From contig NZ_VOHA01000001.1 in NCBI RefSeq assembly GCF_007859315.1, positions 992,001 to 1,056,000 of the forward strand: a stretch of DNA of 64,000 bases. The letters run 5' to 3'. This DNA comes from Reyranella sp. CPCC 100927. GTDB lineage: Bacteria; Pseudomonadota; Alphaproteobacteria; Reyranellales; Reyranellaceae. The number at the start of each line of letters is the position of its first letter. Position 1 is the first letter of the stretch. A program made the translations under genes and the position numbers. The notes beneath the pieces were generated by a model. That model ran no database searches. It saw only the letters and a program-made list of their open reading frames with translations, and was not told the origin of the DNA. This document shows positions 34,902 to 46,397 of the stretch, piece after piece.

Positions 34902-35813
34902 ATGGATGGCGATCGTTCGTTCGTAACGGCAGATACCGGCGTCTCGCGGCGCGACCTGTTCATCGGCGCGCCGGCCGCGGTCGGCCTCGGCGCGGGCTTC
35001 GCGCTGGCGGTGCAGCCGGTCCAGGCACAGACCATGATCACGACACCGACCGACGGGCTGGTGGCCGGCGAGGTCAAGGTCAAGACATCGGACGGCAAGG
35101 AGATGGCGGCCTACCGCGCGCATCCCGCCGCCGGCCAGGGCTTCGGCACCATCCTGGTCGTGCAGGAGATCTTCGGCGTCCATCAGCACATCGCCGACCT
35201 GTGCCGGCGTTTCGCCAAGGCCGGCTGGTACGCCATCGCGCCCGACCTCTATTTCCGCCAGGGCGATGCCACCAAAGTCAGCGACATCCAGACGCTGATG
35301 AAGGACATCGTCAGCAAGGTGCCCGACGCGCAGGTGATGGGCGATCTCGACTCGACTGTTGCGTTCGCCAAGGCCGAGGGCAAGGCCGATACCGCCAAGC
35401 TCGGCGTCACCGGCTTCTGCTGGGGCGGCCGCATCACGTGGCTCTATGCGGCGCACAGCCCCGGCGTGAAGGCCGGCGTGGCGTGGTACGGCCGCGTCGT
35501 CGGCCAGGCGAGCGAGCTGCTGCCCAAGCATCCGGTCGATATCGCGAAGGATCTCAAGGCGCCGGTGCTGGGCCTCTATGGCGGCGCCGACAGCGGCATT
35601 CCCAATGACACCGTCGATCAGATGCGCGCCGCGCTGAAGGCGGCCGGCACGCCGGCGGCGACCAAGTCGACCATCCACACCTATCCCGACACGCCGCACG
35701 GCTTCAACGCCGACTATCGCCCGTCCTACCGCAAGGAGCAGGCCGAGGACGCCTGGAAGCGCGCCACGGCGTGGTTCAACGAGAACGGCGTGCCGGCCAC
35801 CGGCAAGGCTTGA
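34902..35813 (+). CDS. dienelactone hydrolase family protein (Tat-exported)
   Basis: A 303-residue alpha/beta hydrolase from the ATG at 34902 (GAGGGG upstream). The twin-arginine motif SRRDLFIG at about residues 15-22 and the following hydrophobic part predict Tat export. The DLH motifs are VVQEIFGVH (conserved Glu), GFCWGGR with the nucleophile Cys, and DTPHGF with the catalytic His. The family opens lactones such as dienelactone in catechol pathways, but exported members have unknown targets. Confidence 0.88.
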   Translation: MDGDRSFVTADTGVSRRDLFIGAPAAVGLGAGFALAVQPVQAQTMITTPTDGLVAGEVKVKTSDGKEMAAYRAHPAAGQGFGTILVVQEIFGVHQHIADLCRRFAKAGWYAIAPDLYFRQGDATKVSDIQTLMKDIVSKVPDAQVMGDLDSTVAFAKAEGKADTAKLGVTGFCWGGRITWLYAAHSPGVKAGVAWYGRVVGQASELLPKHPVDIAKDLKAPVLGLYGGADSGIPNDTVDQMRAALKAAGTPAATKSTIHTYPDTPHGFNADYRPSYRKEQAEDAWKRATAWFNENGVPATGKA

Positions 35814-35820
35814 GCGTTAT

Positions 35821-35910
35821 TCCCTGGGAGCGCGGGCGTCCCGCCCGCTCATGTCAGGCAAAAGCAACACTTTCGCCTTGATGCGGGCGAGACGCCCGCG
35901 CTCCCAGGGA
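35821..35910. repeat. palindromic repeat, family A (copy 2)
   Basis: A 90-base element with 28-base arms differing at one place, based on CCTGGGAGCGCGGGCGTC. The loop TCATGTCAGGCAAAAGC matches the copy at 9839-9924. It lies between convergent stops (35813 and 35917). Confidence 0.88.
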
Positions 35911-35916
35911 AGTCAT

Positions 35917-37290
35917 TCAATACTGAATCGTCGTGCGCAGGCCGATCACCACGGCATCCTTGATGCGGCGCGGCGCGTGGGTCGGATGGGCGGTGCCGCC
36001 GCCCGGCCGCCGGATGTACTGGACATCGGGTTGCACGCTCCATCCCGGCACGATCTGCGCCAGGTAGGTCGCCTCGACCAGGAGTTCGCCGGATCGGATC
36101 GGGGCCGAGGGGGCGAGGGCACGGTCATCGCGGTCGTGGGCGCGGGCGCCGCGCGAGAGACGGCTGTAGCCGAAGGCGATGCCGGCGATATCGTCCGGGC
36201 GCGCCGCCAGCACGCCTTTGAAGCTGACGCCGCCGTCGGCATAGAACGAGACCTCGTTGCGATCGCCCGGGCTGGTCGAGACGCGCGCGAAGGCCGCGAT
36301 GCCGCGCCCGCTGTCGGGTGTGCGCCACAGCGTCTGGTCGACGATGGCGTAGAAGCCCCCGTTGCCGCGATGCCGGCGCGCGATGCCTGAGCCGGCGGGA
36401 TCGTTGAGCGCCAGGCCGTCGATGGCGAACCGCCGGTCATCGAAGCGGCCGGCGTGGTACCAGCCGCCGGCCTTGATGGTGCCCGGCAATCCTTGTTTGT
36501 CCTGGTTGTAGGCCCACGACGCCTCGCCGATGAAGAACGGTGCGTTGTGCAGCGGAAAGCGGATGCCGTGCTGGTTGTGGCGCAGCGGCTCGCCGCTGCC
36601 GCCGCCGGACGGATCGCCGTTGAAGACGGCCGCCAGCACCGTGACGCCGGGCGCCGGCACCAGCTTCACGCGCACGCCGGGCGTGGCCCAGGGATAGGAG
36701 ATGCCGCCGCCCGGCAGGTTGGCGCTGGTGGTGGTCGGCCAGCCGAACGTGCCGTTGATGAACAGCGACGCGGTGTCGCTGACCATGAACTCGCTGTCCG
36801 CCGCCAGTTGGCCGGCGCGCACGGCGAGCATGCCGTCGAACAGCGTCTGCTCCAGCCACAGCTCGACCAGCCGGGTCGCCGGCAGCGCCTCGATGCTGCT
36901 CGTCGTCATCAGGTTGCCGACCAGCCGCCGCGTCGGGCCGCGGCCGTGCAGCTGGACGGCATTGGCGTGGAACGCCAGACCGGACAGGCCCGCCAGCGTC
37001 GCAAGATCGATGTCGACCTGCAGTTCGAGCTTGCCCTCGTAGACCGTGCCGCGCTTGAGGCCGCCGCGCACGGTGCCGAACACCTCGCCGGTGTAGCTCA
37101 GGCCATAGGTGATGCCCTTCTCGCGCAGCGTCGCGCGCACGCCGCCGGGGTCGCCAAGGGTCCCCAGCGATGGCGCGATCGAGGGCGGTGGCGGCGGTGC
37201 CGGATCCGCCGGTGCCTGGGCCAGGGCGCCGGATACAAACCCCGGCAATACCAGCGCGGCAGCGATGCGCCGCGTTGCGTTGACAGCCAT
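35917..37290 (-). CDS. OprB-like carbohydrate porin
   Basis: A 457-residue outer-membrane protein with a signal peptide (about residues 1-25, ending ALA), a proline-rich spacer, then alternating beta-strand patterns to the C-terminus, which ends in an aromatic residue (TTIQY) as outer-membrane barrels do. GITYGLSYTGEVFGTVRGG, GWYHAGRFDD and LLVEATYLAQIVPGWSVQPD match the OprB family. The ATG at 37290 follows GGGGAGG; an ATG at 37314 is possible. It would admit sugars or related solutes. Confidence 0.88.
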   Translation of the reverse strand: MAVNATRRIAAALVLPGFVSGALAQAPADPAPPPPPSIAPSLGTLGDPGGVRATLREKGITYGLSYTGEVFGTVRGGLKRGTVYEGKLELQVDIDLATLAGLSGLAFHANAVQLHGRGPTRRLVGNLMTTSSIEALPATRLVELWLEQTLFDGMLAVRAGQLAADSEFMVSDTASLFINGTFGWPTTTSANLPGGGISYPWATPGVRVKLVPAPGVTVLAAVFNGDPSGGGSGEPLRHNQHGIRFPLHNAPFFIGEASWAYNQDKQGLPGTIKAGGWYHAGRFDDRRFAIDGLALNDPAGSGIARRHRGNGGFYAIVDQTLWRTPDSGRGIAAFARVSTSPGDRNEVSFYADGGVSFKGVLAARPDDIAGIAFGYSRLSRGARAHDRDDRALAPSAPIRSGELLVEATYLAQIVPGWSVQPDVQYIRRPGGGTAHPTHAPRRIKDAVVIGLRTTIQY

Positions 37291-37387
37291 GCGATGATGC
37301 CTCCCCCTCGGCATCAGCCTAAAAGCAACATCGTTTCAGCCATGTGTCCTTTCAGGATACGGTCCCGATCAGCACGCGGAGAAGGGC

Positions 37388-38248
37388 ATGCCCGAATTGC
37401 AGCGTATCGCCACGGCCGGCGGTCTCGTCTTCGACACCTGGATCGACGGACCGGCGGACGGTCCCCTGGTCGTGCTGCTGCATGGCTTCCCGCAATCGCG
37501 ACATACGTGGCGGCACCAGCTGCCGGCGCTGGCGGCGGCCGGCTATCGTGCCGTGGCGCCCGACCAGCGCGGCTACTCGCCGGGTGCGCGGCCGGACCCG
37601 ACCGATCTGACGAACTATCATTACGACAAACTGATCAGTGACGTGATCGCACTGGCGGCGGCCTGCGGGCAGGCCGCGGGCCGGTTCCACCTCGTGGGTC
37701 ATGACTGGGGCGGCCAGGTGGCCTGGGGCGTCGCCGACCGCCACCCCGACCGGCTGGCCTCGCTCACCATCCTGTCGCGGCCGCACCCGTCGGCCTTCGT
37801 GCAGGCCCTGCAGGCGTCCGACGGTGACCAGAAGCACCGCTCGCGCCACCACCGCGCCTTCCTCAGCGCCGAAACCGCGGGCCTGCTGCTGGCCGACGAT
37901 GCGCGCCGGCTGCGCCACAGCCTGGCCGAGGCCGGTGTACCGCCCGAGGCGGCAGCCGACTATCTCGCGGTGCTGGGCACGCCGGCGGCGCTGGAGGCGG
38001 CGCTGGCGTGGTATCGCGCCCAGGCCGAGCTGCGGGCGTCGCTGGGCAAGATCACGGTGCCGACGCTCTATCTCTGGGGCGACGCCGATGCGACGGTGGG
38101 CCGCATGGCGGCCGAGGGTACCGCTGCATTCGTGACCGCGCCGTTCCGCTTCGAGGTGCTGCCCGGCATCGGTCACTTCATCACCGATCAGCTCGTCGAC
38201 AAGGTGAACGACATGCTGTTGGCCCATCTGAAAGCGTTTCCCGTTTGA
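37388..38248 (+). CDS. alpha/beta hydrolase, epoxide hydrolase-like
   Basis: A 286-residue alpha/beta-fold enzyme. [10 protein letters not shown] is the oxyanion-hole HGFP motif, [10 protein letters not shown] follows, and the nucleophile elbow GHDWGG carries an aspartate, as in epoxide hydrolases and haloalkane/fluoroacetate dehalogenases. The acid is in [10 protein letters not shown] and the histidine in GIGHFITD. An aspartate nucleophile rules out a plain esterase. The substrate is unknown. Confidence 0.9.
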   Translation: MPELQRIATAGGLVFDTWIDGPADGPLVVLLHGFPQSRHTWRHQLPALAAAGYRAVAPDQRGYSPGARPDPTDLTNYHYDKLISDVIALAAACGQAAGRFHLVGHDWGGQVAWGVADRHPDRLASLTILSRPHPSAFVQALQASDGDQKHRSRHHRAFLSAETAGLLLADDARRLRHSLAEAGVPPEAAADYLAVLGTPAALEAALAWYRAQAELRASLGKITVPTLYLWGDADATVGRMAAEGTAAFVTAPFRFEVLPGIGHFITDQLVDKVNDMLLAHLKAFPV

Positions 38249-38249
38249 T

Positions 38250-38369
38250 CCTCCCCACGCAGTGGGGCGGTGCCCGAAGGGCGGAGGGGATCCGTGGCGA
38301 TCTTGGTAATAGAGACCACGTCGGGTCCCCATCTGCCCTTCGGGCACCTTCCCGCGTTGCGGGGAAGGG
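38250..38369. repeat. composite palindromic repeat, family C (copy 1)
   Basis: Hairpins CCCCAC/GTGGGG at the left and CCTTCCC/GGGAAGG at the right flank a body containing GGTGCCCGAAGGGCGGAGGG, itself a hairpin, and the complement GCCCTTCGGGCACC later. The same body piece occurs at 53115 onward. It separates the hydrolase gene from mdh. Confidence 0.8.
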
Positions 38370-38403
38370 AATTCTGGCCATTTTTTCCGCATCGGCGCTG
38401 TGC

Positions 38404-38432
38404 TTGCCGGTGTGGGGGAATCGCGCTACTAG
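38404..38432 (+). promoter_or_regulatory. candidate mdh promoter
   Basis: TTGCCG at 38404-38409 and TACTAG at 38427-38432 are 17 bases apart, about 30 bases before the mdh ATG. The weak -10 is usual in GC-rich alphaproteobacteria. Confidence 0.4.
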
Positions 38433-39428
<996 letters not shown>

Positions 39429-39460
39429 GCCGCCCGCCATCCCGCCAAGGCTTTCGTCAG

Positions 39461-39494
39461 ACCCCTGCTACATCGTTGATGGGCAGGGGTTTTT
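39461..39494 (+). terminator. rho-independent terminator after mdh
   Basis: ACCCCTGC (39461-39468) pairs with GCAGGGGT (39483-39490) and is followed at once by TTTTC. This is the clearest terminator in the window. Confidence 0.88.
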
Positions 39495-39524
39495 CGTTGG
39501 CGATCGCGATGGCAGGGGTTCTGG

Positions 39525-39550
39525 TTGACATTGCGCCGTAAGGGTATAGT
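39525..39550 (+). promoter_or_regulatory. candidate sucCD promoter
   Basis: A perfect TTGACA (39525-39530) and TATAGT (39545-39550) lie about 110 bases before sucC. They are only 14 bases apart, shorter than the usual 16-18, so the pairing is uncertain. Confidence 0.4.
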
Positions 39551-39661
39551 GCTACGCTCAACAGCGTCTGGGGTGGGTTGTCACAAGAGACTTAGGCGTT
39601 TTCCTTCTGCCGAGTGACGGCTCAACATGACGTTTCCGTTCAACCCGCCGACCAGGTTTCC

Positions 39662-40858
39662 ATGAATATCCACGAATACCAGGGCAAGGCATTGCTCGCG
39701 AAATTCGGCGTGGCGATCCCCAAGGGATTTGTCGCGTACACGGCGGCGGAGGCGGTCGAGGCGGCCCGCAAGCTGCCCGGTCCGGTCTACGTGGTGAAAT
39801 CGCAGATCCATGCCGGCGGCCGCGGCAAGGGCCGCTTCAAGAACGATCCCGACGGCAAGGGCGGCGTGCGCGTCGTGAAGTCGGTCGACGATGTCGGCGC
39901 GCAGGCGGCGGCCATGCTGGGCCAGGTCCTGGTCACCAAGCAGACCGGCCCGGCCGGCAAGGAAGTGAAGCGGGTCTTCATCGAGGAAGGCTGCGACATC
40001 AAGCGCGAGCTCTACCTGTCGCTGCTGATGGACCGCGCCACCAGTCGCGTCACCATCGTCGCCTCGACCGAGGGCGGCATGGACATCGAGAAGGTGGCGC
40101 ACGAGCAGCCCGAGAAGATCGTCAAGGTCGCCATCGACCCGATCGCCGGCTACCAGCAGTTCCACGGCCGCCAGGTCGCCTTCGCGCTGGGCCTGGAAGG
40201 CAAGCAGATCAACACGGCGGTGAAGCTGATCGGCGCCCTTTACAAGGCGTTCGTCGAGCTCGACTGCTCGCTGGTCGAGGTCAACCCGCTGATCGTCACC
40301 GGCGGCGGCGATGTCATGGCGCTCGACGCCAAGGTGAACCTCGACGACAACGCGCTCTACCGCCACAAGGAATTCGCCGAGCTGCGCGACGAGAGCGAAG
40401 AGGACCCGGCCGAGCTCGAGGCCACCAAGCACGACCTCAACTACGTCAAGCTCGACGGCAACATCGGCTGCATGGTGAACGGCGCCGGCTTGGCGATGGC
40501 CACCATGGACATCATCAAGCTCTATGGCGGCGAGCCGGCCAACTTCCTCGATGTCGGCGGCGGCGCCACGCGCGAGCGGGTCACCACGGCGTTCAAGATC
40601 ATCCTGTCGGATCCCAACGTCGAGGGCATCCTGGTCAACATCTTCGGCGGCATCATGCGCTGCGACGTGATCGCCGAGGGCGTCGTGGCGGCGGCGCGCG
40701 AGGTCAGCCTGCACGTGCCGCTGGTGGTGCGGCTGGAAGGCACCAACGTCGAACTGGGCAAGAAGATCATGCGCGAGTCCGGCCTGCCGATCCTGTCGGC
40801 GGACAATCTCGGCGAGGCCGCCGAGACCGTGGTCAAGGCCGTGCGGGAGGCGAAGTAA
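39662..40858 (+). CDS. sucC: succinyl-CoA synthetase (ADP-forming), beta subunit
   Basis: A 398-residue ATP-grasp subunit starting [12 protein letters not shown], the family N-terminus. The nucleotide site includes [16 protein letters not shown], and [19 protein letters not shown] and [15 protein letters not shown] are C-terminal signatures. With SucD it makes succinate, ATP and CoA from succinyl-CoA. Its TAA overlaps the sucD ATG by one base (TAATG). Confidence 0.97.
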   Translation: MNIHEYQGKALLAKFGVAIPKGFVAYTAAEAVEAARKLPGPVYVVKSQIHAGGRGKGRFKNDPDGKGGVRVVKSVDDVGAQAAAMLGQVLVTKQTGPAGKEVKRVFIEEGCDIKRELYLSLLMDRATSRVTIVASTEGGMDIEKVAHEQPEKIVKVAIDPIAGYQQFHGRQVAFALGLEGKQINTAVKLIGALYKAFVELDCSLVEVNPLIVTGGGDVMALDAKVNLDDNALYRHKEFAELRDESEEDPAELEATKHDLNYVKLDGNIGCMVNGAGLAMATMDIIKLYGGEPANFLDVGGGATRERVTTAFKIILSDPNVEGILVNIFGGIMRCDVIAEGVVAAAREVSLHVPLVVRLEGTNVELGKKIMRESGLPILSADNLGEAAETVVKAVREAK

Positions 40859-41733
40859 TGGCCGTCCTGGTCGACAAGAACACCAAAGTCATCTGCCAGG
40901 GCTTCACCGGCTCGCAGGGCACGTTCCACTCCGAGCAGGCGATCGCCTACGGCACCAAGATGGTGGGCGGCGTGACGCCGGGCAAAGGCGGCACCAAGCA
41001 CCTCGACCTGCCGGTGTTCGACACCGTCAAGGAAGCCGTCGAGGCGACCGGTGCCAATGCTTCGGTGATCTACGTGCCGCCGGCCTTCGCGGCTGACGCC
41101 ATCCTGGAGGCGATCGACGCCGGCGTGGCGCTGGTGGTGACCATTACCGAGGGCATCCCGATCCTCGACATGGTGGCCGTGAAGCGCGCGCTGGCCGGTT
41201 CGGGCACGCGCCTGATCGGCCCCAACTGCCCGGGCGTGATCACGCCCGGCGAATGCAAGATCGGCATCATGCCGGGCCACATCCACAAGCGCGGCAAGAT
41301 CGGCATCGTGTCGCGCTCGGGCACGCTCACCTACGAGGCGGTGTCGCAGACCACGGCCGCCGGCCTGGGCCAGACCACCTGCATCGGCATTGGCGGTGAT
41401 CCGGTGAACGGCACCAGCTTCGTCGATTGCCTCGACATGTTCGTGCGCGATCCGGAGACCGAGGGCATCGTCATGATCGGCGAGATCGGCGGCGATGCCG
41501 AGGTCAAGGGCGCCGAGTTCCTCAAGGCCAGCCGCACGAAGAAGCCGGTGGTCGGCTTCATCGCCGGCCGCACCGCGCCGCCGGGCCGCCGCATGGGCCA
41601 TGCTGGTGCCGTTATTTCGGGTGGTAATGACACCGCCGCGTTCAAGGTCGATGCCATGCGGGCCGCCGGAATCCACGTCGTCGATTCTCCGGCCGCGCTG
41701 GGCACCGGCATGCTCGAGGCGATGGGCAAGTAG
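40858..41733 (+). CDS. sucD: succinyl-CoA synthetase, alpha subunit
   Basis: A 291-residue CoA-binding subunit. [19 protein letters not shown] binds Co[21 protein letters not shown] is a signature, and the phosphorylated histidine is in [12 protein letters not shown]. Translationally coupled to sucC. A family A palindrome follows before sucA. Confidence 0.97.
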   Translation: MAVLVDKNTKVICQGFTGSQGTFHSEQAIAYGTKMVGGVTPGKGGTKHLDLPVFDTVKEAVEATGANASVIYVPPAFAADAILEAIDAGVALVVTITEGIPILDMVAVKRALAGSGTRLIGPNCPGVITPGECKIGIMPGHIHKRGKIGIVSRSGTLTYEAVSQTTAAGLGQTTCIGIGGDPVNGTSFVDCLDMFVRDPETEGIVMIGEIGGDAEVKGAEFLKASRTKKPVVGFIAGRTAPPGRRMGHAGAVISGGNDTAAFKVDAMRAAGIHVVDSPAALGTGMLEAMGK

Positions 41734-41735
41734 AC

Positions 41736-41793
41736 CTGGGAGCGCGGGCGTCCCGCCCGCTTCATGAGGCGGGCGGGACGCCCGCGCTCCCGG
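41736..41793. repeat. palindromic repeat, family A (copy 3), between sucD and sucA
   Basis: A compact version with about 25-base arms (CTGGGAGCGCGGGCGTCC and complement) and a short loop TTCATGAG. In a sucCDAB transcript it would fold into a very stable hairpin between the synthetase and the dehydrogenase genes. Confidence 0.88.
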
Positions 41794-41814
41794 GATTCCA
41801 GACGAGAGGTCGTC

Positions 41815-44712
41815 ATGCAACAGGCCGAACGGACTTCCTTCCTGTACGGCGCCAACGCGGCTTTCATCGAAGAGCTGTTCGGGCGCTACGCCCGGGATCC
41901 CAATTCGGTCGATGAAAGCTGGCGCACCTTGTTCGACGAGCTGGCCGCCGAGCAGCCGGCCCTGCTGCGCGAAGCGGCTGGCGCCAGCTGGGCGCCCAAG
42001 GAAACCAAGGTGATCGGCGTCGCCGACGCCGACATGCGGCCGCTGGCCGCCAACGTCAATCTGACGGCCAACGGCCACGCCGCGGCCGAGCCGGTGATCT
42101 CGCAGGACCAGGTGCGGGCGGCGGCGCTCGATTCGGTGCGGGCCCTGATGCTGATCCGCGCCTTCCGCATCCGCGGCCACCTGCAGGCCAACCTCGACCC
42201 GCTGGGCCTGACGCCCAAGCCCTACCATCCCGAGCTCGATCCCAAGACCTACGGCTTCGGCGACAACGACTGGGACCGGCCGATCTACATCAACGGCGTG
42301 CTCGGCCTGGGCGATCAGGCGACCTTGCGCCAGGTCATGTCGCGCCTGCAGAAGACCTATTGCGGGCCGATCGGCGTCGAGTTCATGCATATCGGCGATC
42401 CCGACCAGAAGGCCTGGATCCAGGAGCGCATCGAGAACATCGAGAACCAGACCGAGTTCACCGAGCTGGGACGCCGCACGATCCTGCAGCGCATCATCGA
42501 GGCCGAACACCTCGAGAAGTACCTGCATGTGAAGTTCGTCGGCACCAAGCGCTTCGGGCTGGACGGCGGCGAATCGCTGATCCCGGCGCTGGAGCAGATC
42601 GTCAAGCGCGGCAGCACCTTGGGCGTGAAAGAGGTCGTGATCGGCATGCCCCATCGCGGCCGGCTGAACACGCTGGTGAACTTCCTGGGCAAGAACTACA
42701 CGGCGCTGTTCTCCGAGTTCCAGGGCAAGGCCTCTTACCCCGAGGAGCTGCGCGGCTCGGGTGACGTGAAGTACCACCTCGGCGCCTCGTCGGACCGCGA
42801 GTTCGACGGCAATGTCGTGCACCTGTCGCTGACCGCCAACCCTTCGCACCTCGAGGCCGTGAACCCCGTGGTGCTGGGCAAGGTGCGTGCCAAGCAGGAC
42901 CAGCGTCACGACAAGGAACGCGCCTCGGTGATGGGCCTCCTGATGCACGGCGACGCCGCGTTCGCCGGCCAGGGCCTGGTCGCCGAGGGCCTCGATCTCA
43001 GCGACCTGAAGGGCTACCGCACCGGCGGCACGGTGCATTTCGTGGTCAACAATCAGATCGGTTTCACCACGTCGCCGACCTACGCCCGTTCGGGGCCGTA
43101 TTGCACCGAGGTGGCCAAGATCGTGCAGGCGCCGATCCTGCACGTGAACGGCGATGATCCCGAGGCCGTGGTGCATTCCGCCCGCATCGCGGTCGAGTTC
43201 CGCCATCGCTTCAAGCGCGACATCGTCATCGACATGTTCTGCTACCGTCGCCACGGCCACAACGAGGGCGACGAACCGATGTTCACGCAGCCTTCGATGT
43301 ACAAGGCGATCGGCCAGCATGCCTCGGTGCAGGAAGTCTACGCCAAGCGCCTGGTCGAGGAGGGTGTCGTCTCCCAGGCCGAGGTCGACGGCATGGTCGC
43401 CGACTTCCGCAAGAAGCTCGACGACTCGTTCACCGCCGCCGCCTCCTTCAAGCCCAACAAGGCCGATTGGCTGGAGGGCAAGTGGTCGGGCATGACCATC
43501 GCGCCCGGCGAGGAGGACCGCAAGGGCGAGAGCGCGGCCGACATCGGCCTGCTGCGCGAAGTCGGGCTGGCGATCTCCAAGCGGCCGGAAAATCACGACA
43601 CCAACCGCAAGATCCTGCGCCAGCTCGAAGACAAGCGGAAGATGATCGAGAACGGTGAGGGCATCGACTGGGCCACCGCCGAAGCGCTCGCCTTCGGCAC
43701 CCTGCTGGTCGAGGGCACGCCGGTGCGGCTGTCGGGCCAGGATTCCGGCCGCGGCACCTTCTCGCAGCGCCATTCGGTACTGGTCGACCAGGTCAACGAC
43801 AACCGCTACGTGCCGCTCAACAACATCCGGCCCGCCGAGCAGGCGCACTACGAGGTCATCGACAGCCCGCTGAGCGAGGCCGGCGTGCTGGGCTTCGAGT
43901 ACGGCTACACCCTGGCCGAGCCCAACGCGCTGGTGCTGTGGGAGGCGCAGTTCGGCGACTTCGCCAACGGCGCCCAGGTCATCATCGACCAGTTCATCAG
44001 CCCGGGCGAGAGCAAGTGGTTCCGCTTCTCGGGCCTCGTGCTGCTGCTACCGCACGGCTACGAAGGCCAGGGGCCCGAGCACTCGTCGGCCCGCCTGGAG
44101 CGCTATCTGCAGCTGTCGGGCGAGGACAACTGGCAGGTCTGCAACATCACGACGCCGGCCAACTACTTCCACGCGCTGCGCCGCCAGGTGCGCCGCAGCT
44201 TCCGCAAGCCGCTCGTGATCATGACGCCCAAGTCGCTGCTGCGGCACAAGGACTGCATCTCGCGGCTGGAGGACATGGCGGGCACCAGCAGCTTCCACCG
44301 CGTGCTGCCCGAGACTGACAAGATCGCCGCCGACGCCAAGATCCGCCGCGTGCTGCTGTGCTCGGGCAAGGTCTACTACGATCTCGTGGCCGAGCGCCGC
44401 AACCGCAAGATCGACAACGTCGCGATCCTGCGCGTCGAGCAGCTCTATCCGTTCCCCTTCACCGCCACCGCCAAGGAACTGCGCCGCTATCGCAACGCCG
44501 AGGTGGTGTGGTGCCAGGAGGAGTCCGAGAACATGGGGGCCTGGCACTTCATCGATCGCCGCATCGAGCGGGTGCTGACCGACCTCGACATCAAGGCCAA
44601 GCGCCCGGTCTATATCGGTCGCAAGGAGTCGGCGTCGCCGGCCACCGGCCTCTTGAAGAACCACACCAAGGAACAAGCCGAACTCGTCGACCGCGCACTG
44701 ACGGTCGAGTGA
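41815..44712 (+). CDS. sucA: 2-oxoglutarate dehydrogenase E1 component
   Basis: A 965-residue thiamine diphosphate enzyme. The N-terminal SFLYGANAAFIEELFGRYARD is the E2-binding region. IGMPHRGRLNTLVNFLGKN and the ThDP motif GDAAFAGQGLVAEGL...VNNQIGFTT follow. The C-terminus carries VWCQEESENMGAW. It decarboxylates 2-oxoglutarate in the E1-E2-E3 complex. The ATG at 41815 has GAGAGGT upstream; a longer reading would translate the palindromic repeat. Confidence 0.97.
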   Translation: MQQAERTSFLYGANAAFIEELFGRYARDPNSVDESWRTLFDELAAEQPALLREAAGASWAPKETKVIGVADADMRPLAANVNLTANGHAAAEPVISQDQVRAAALDSVRALMLIRAFRIRGHLQANLDPLGLTPKPYHPELDPKTYGFGDNDWDRPIYINGVLGLGDQATLRQVMSRLQKTYCGPIGVEFMHIGDPDQKAWIQERIENIENQTEFTELGRRTILQRIIEAEHLEKYLHVKFVGTKRFGLDGGESLIPALEQIVKRGSTLGVKEVVIGMPHRGRLNTLVNFLGKNYTALFSEFQGKASYPEELRGSGDVKYHLGASSDREFDGNVVHLSLTANPSHLEAVNPVVLGKVRAKQDQRHDKERASVMGLLMHGDAAFAGQGLVAEGLDLSDLKGYRTGGTVHFVVNNQIGFTTSPTYARSGPYCTEVAKIVQAPILHVNGDDPEAVVHSARIAVEFRHRFKRDIVIDMFCYRRHGHNEGDEPMFTQPSMYKAIGQHASVQEVYAKRLVEEGVVSQAEVDGMVADFRKKLDDSFTAAASFKPNKADWLEGKWSGMTIAPGEEDRKGESAADIGLLREVGLAISKRPENHDTNRKILRQLEDKRKMIENGEGIDWATAEALAFGTLLVEGTPVRLSGQDSGRGTFSQRHSVLVDQVNDNRYVPLNNIRPAEQAHYEVIDSPLSEAGVLGFEYGYTLAEPNALVLWEAQFGDFANGAQVIIDQFISPGESKWFRFSGLVLLLPHGYEGQGPEHSSARLERYLQLSGEDNWQVCNITTPANYFHALRRQVRRSFRKPLVIMTPKSLLRHKDCISRLEDMAGTSSFHRVLPETDKIAADAKIRRVLLCSGKVYYDLVAERRNRKIDNVAILRVEQLYPFPFTATAKELRRYRNAEVVWCQEESENMGAWHFIDRRIERVLTDLDIKAKRPVYIGRKESASPATGLLKNHTKEQAELVDRALTVE

Positions 44713-44737
44713 GCAACCATCGTCCCGTGCATAGCGA

Positions 44738-44868
44738 AAAACGTCACCACAGAGACACAGAGGACGCAGAGTGACACAGAGAAACATGTCAGCGCGCCAG
44801 CGGCGCGCGGTCTCTTCTCTCCTCTGTGTTCCTCCGTGCTCTCTGTGTCTCTGTGGTGAAACTCTTTT
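44738..44868. repeat. inverted repeat, CACAGAG family (copy 1)
   Basis: CACCACAGAGACACAGAG (44745-44762) and its exact complement at 44841-44858 are 18-base arms within a longer imperfect inverted repeat. A relative is at 50950-51034. It fills the sucA-sucB gap. Both strands are open as Ser/Val/Cys- or His/Arg/Asp-rich frames, which should not be called genes. Confidence 0.85.
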
Positions 44869-44946
44869 GTCGCAAACGTACCGTCGCATTTGATTGGCGC
44901 ACCGCAGGTCCGTCGCTGCACGCAGGACGATATCTAGAGGATCATC

Positions 44947-46179
<1,233 letters not shown>

Positions 46180-46182
46180 TGT

Positions 46183-46378
46183 CCTTCTCCCCTCGAAGGC
46201 GGGGAGAAGGTGCCCGTTACGGTACTTCGACGCTTTGCGTCGAAGTACCTGAGGCGGATGAGGGGCTTCGCGATGCCGATGCAAACGTGACGGCCACGAC
46301 CGGGACCCTCAAGACGACCGCCAAGCCCCTCATCCGGCGCTGCGCGCCACCTTCTCCCCGCATGCGCGGGGAGAAGGG
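46183..46378. repeat. composite palindromic repeat with inserted module (sucB-lpd gap)
   Basis: End hairpins are CCTTCTCCCC/GGGGAGAAGG and CTTCTCCCCGC/GCGGGGAGAAG. GGATGAGGGGCTT and AAGCCCCTCATCC pair inside. At 46220-46253 it carries the module GGTACTTCGACGC-TTT-GCGTCGAAGTACC, in the place where the hairpin GCCCGAAGGGC is found in related repeats. Confidence 0.85.
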
Positions 46379-46397
46379 ATGATCCAAGGACCAAGCC

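Noticed and set aside
40522-43848. An 1108-codon open frame antisense to sucC, sucD and sucA
   Set aside because: It crosses three certain genes on the other strand and reads as low-information shadow protein; length alone is expected at this GC content.
44738-44921. Small frames reading Ser/Val/Cys-rich or His/Arg/Asp-rich peptides in the sucA-sucB gap
   Set aside because: These are translations of a known-type dispersed inverted repeat, not genes.
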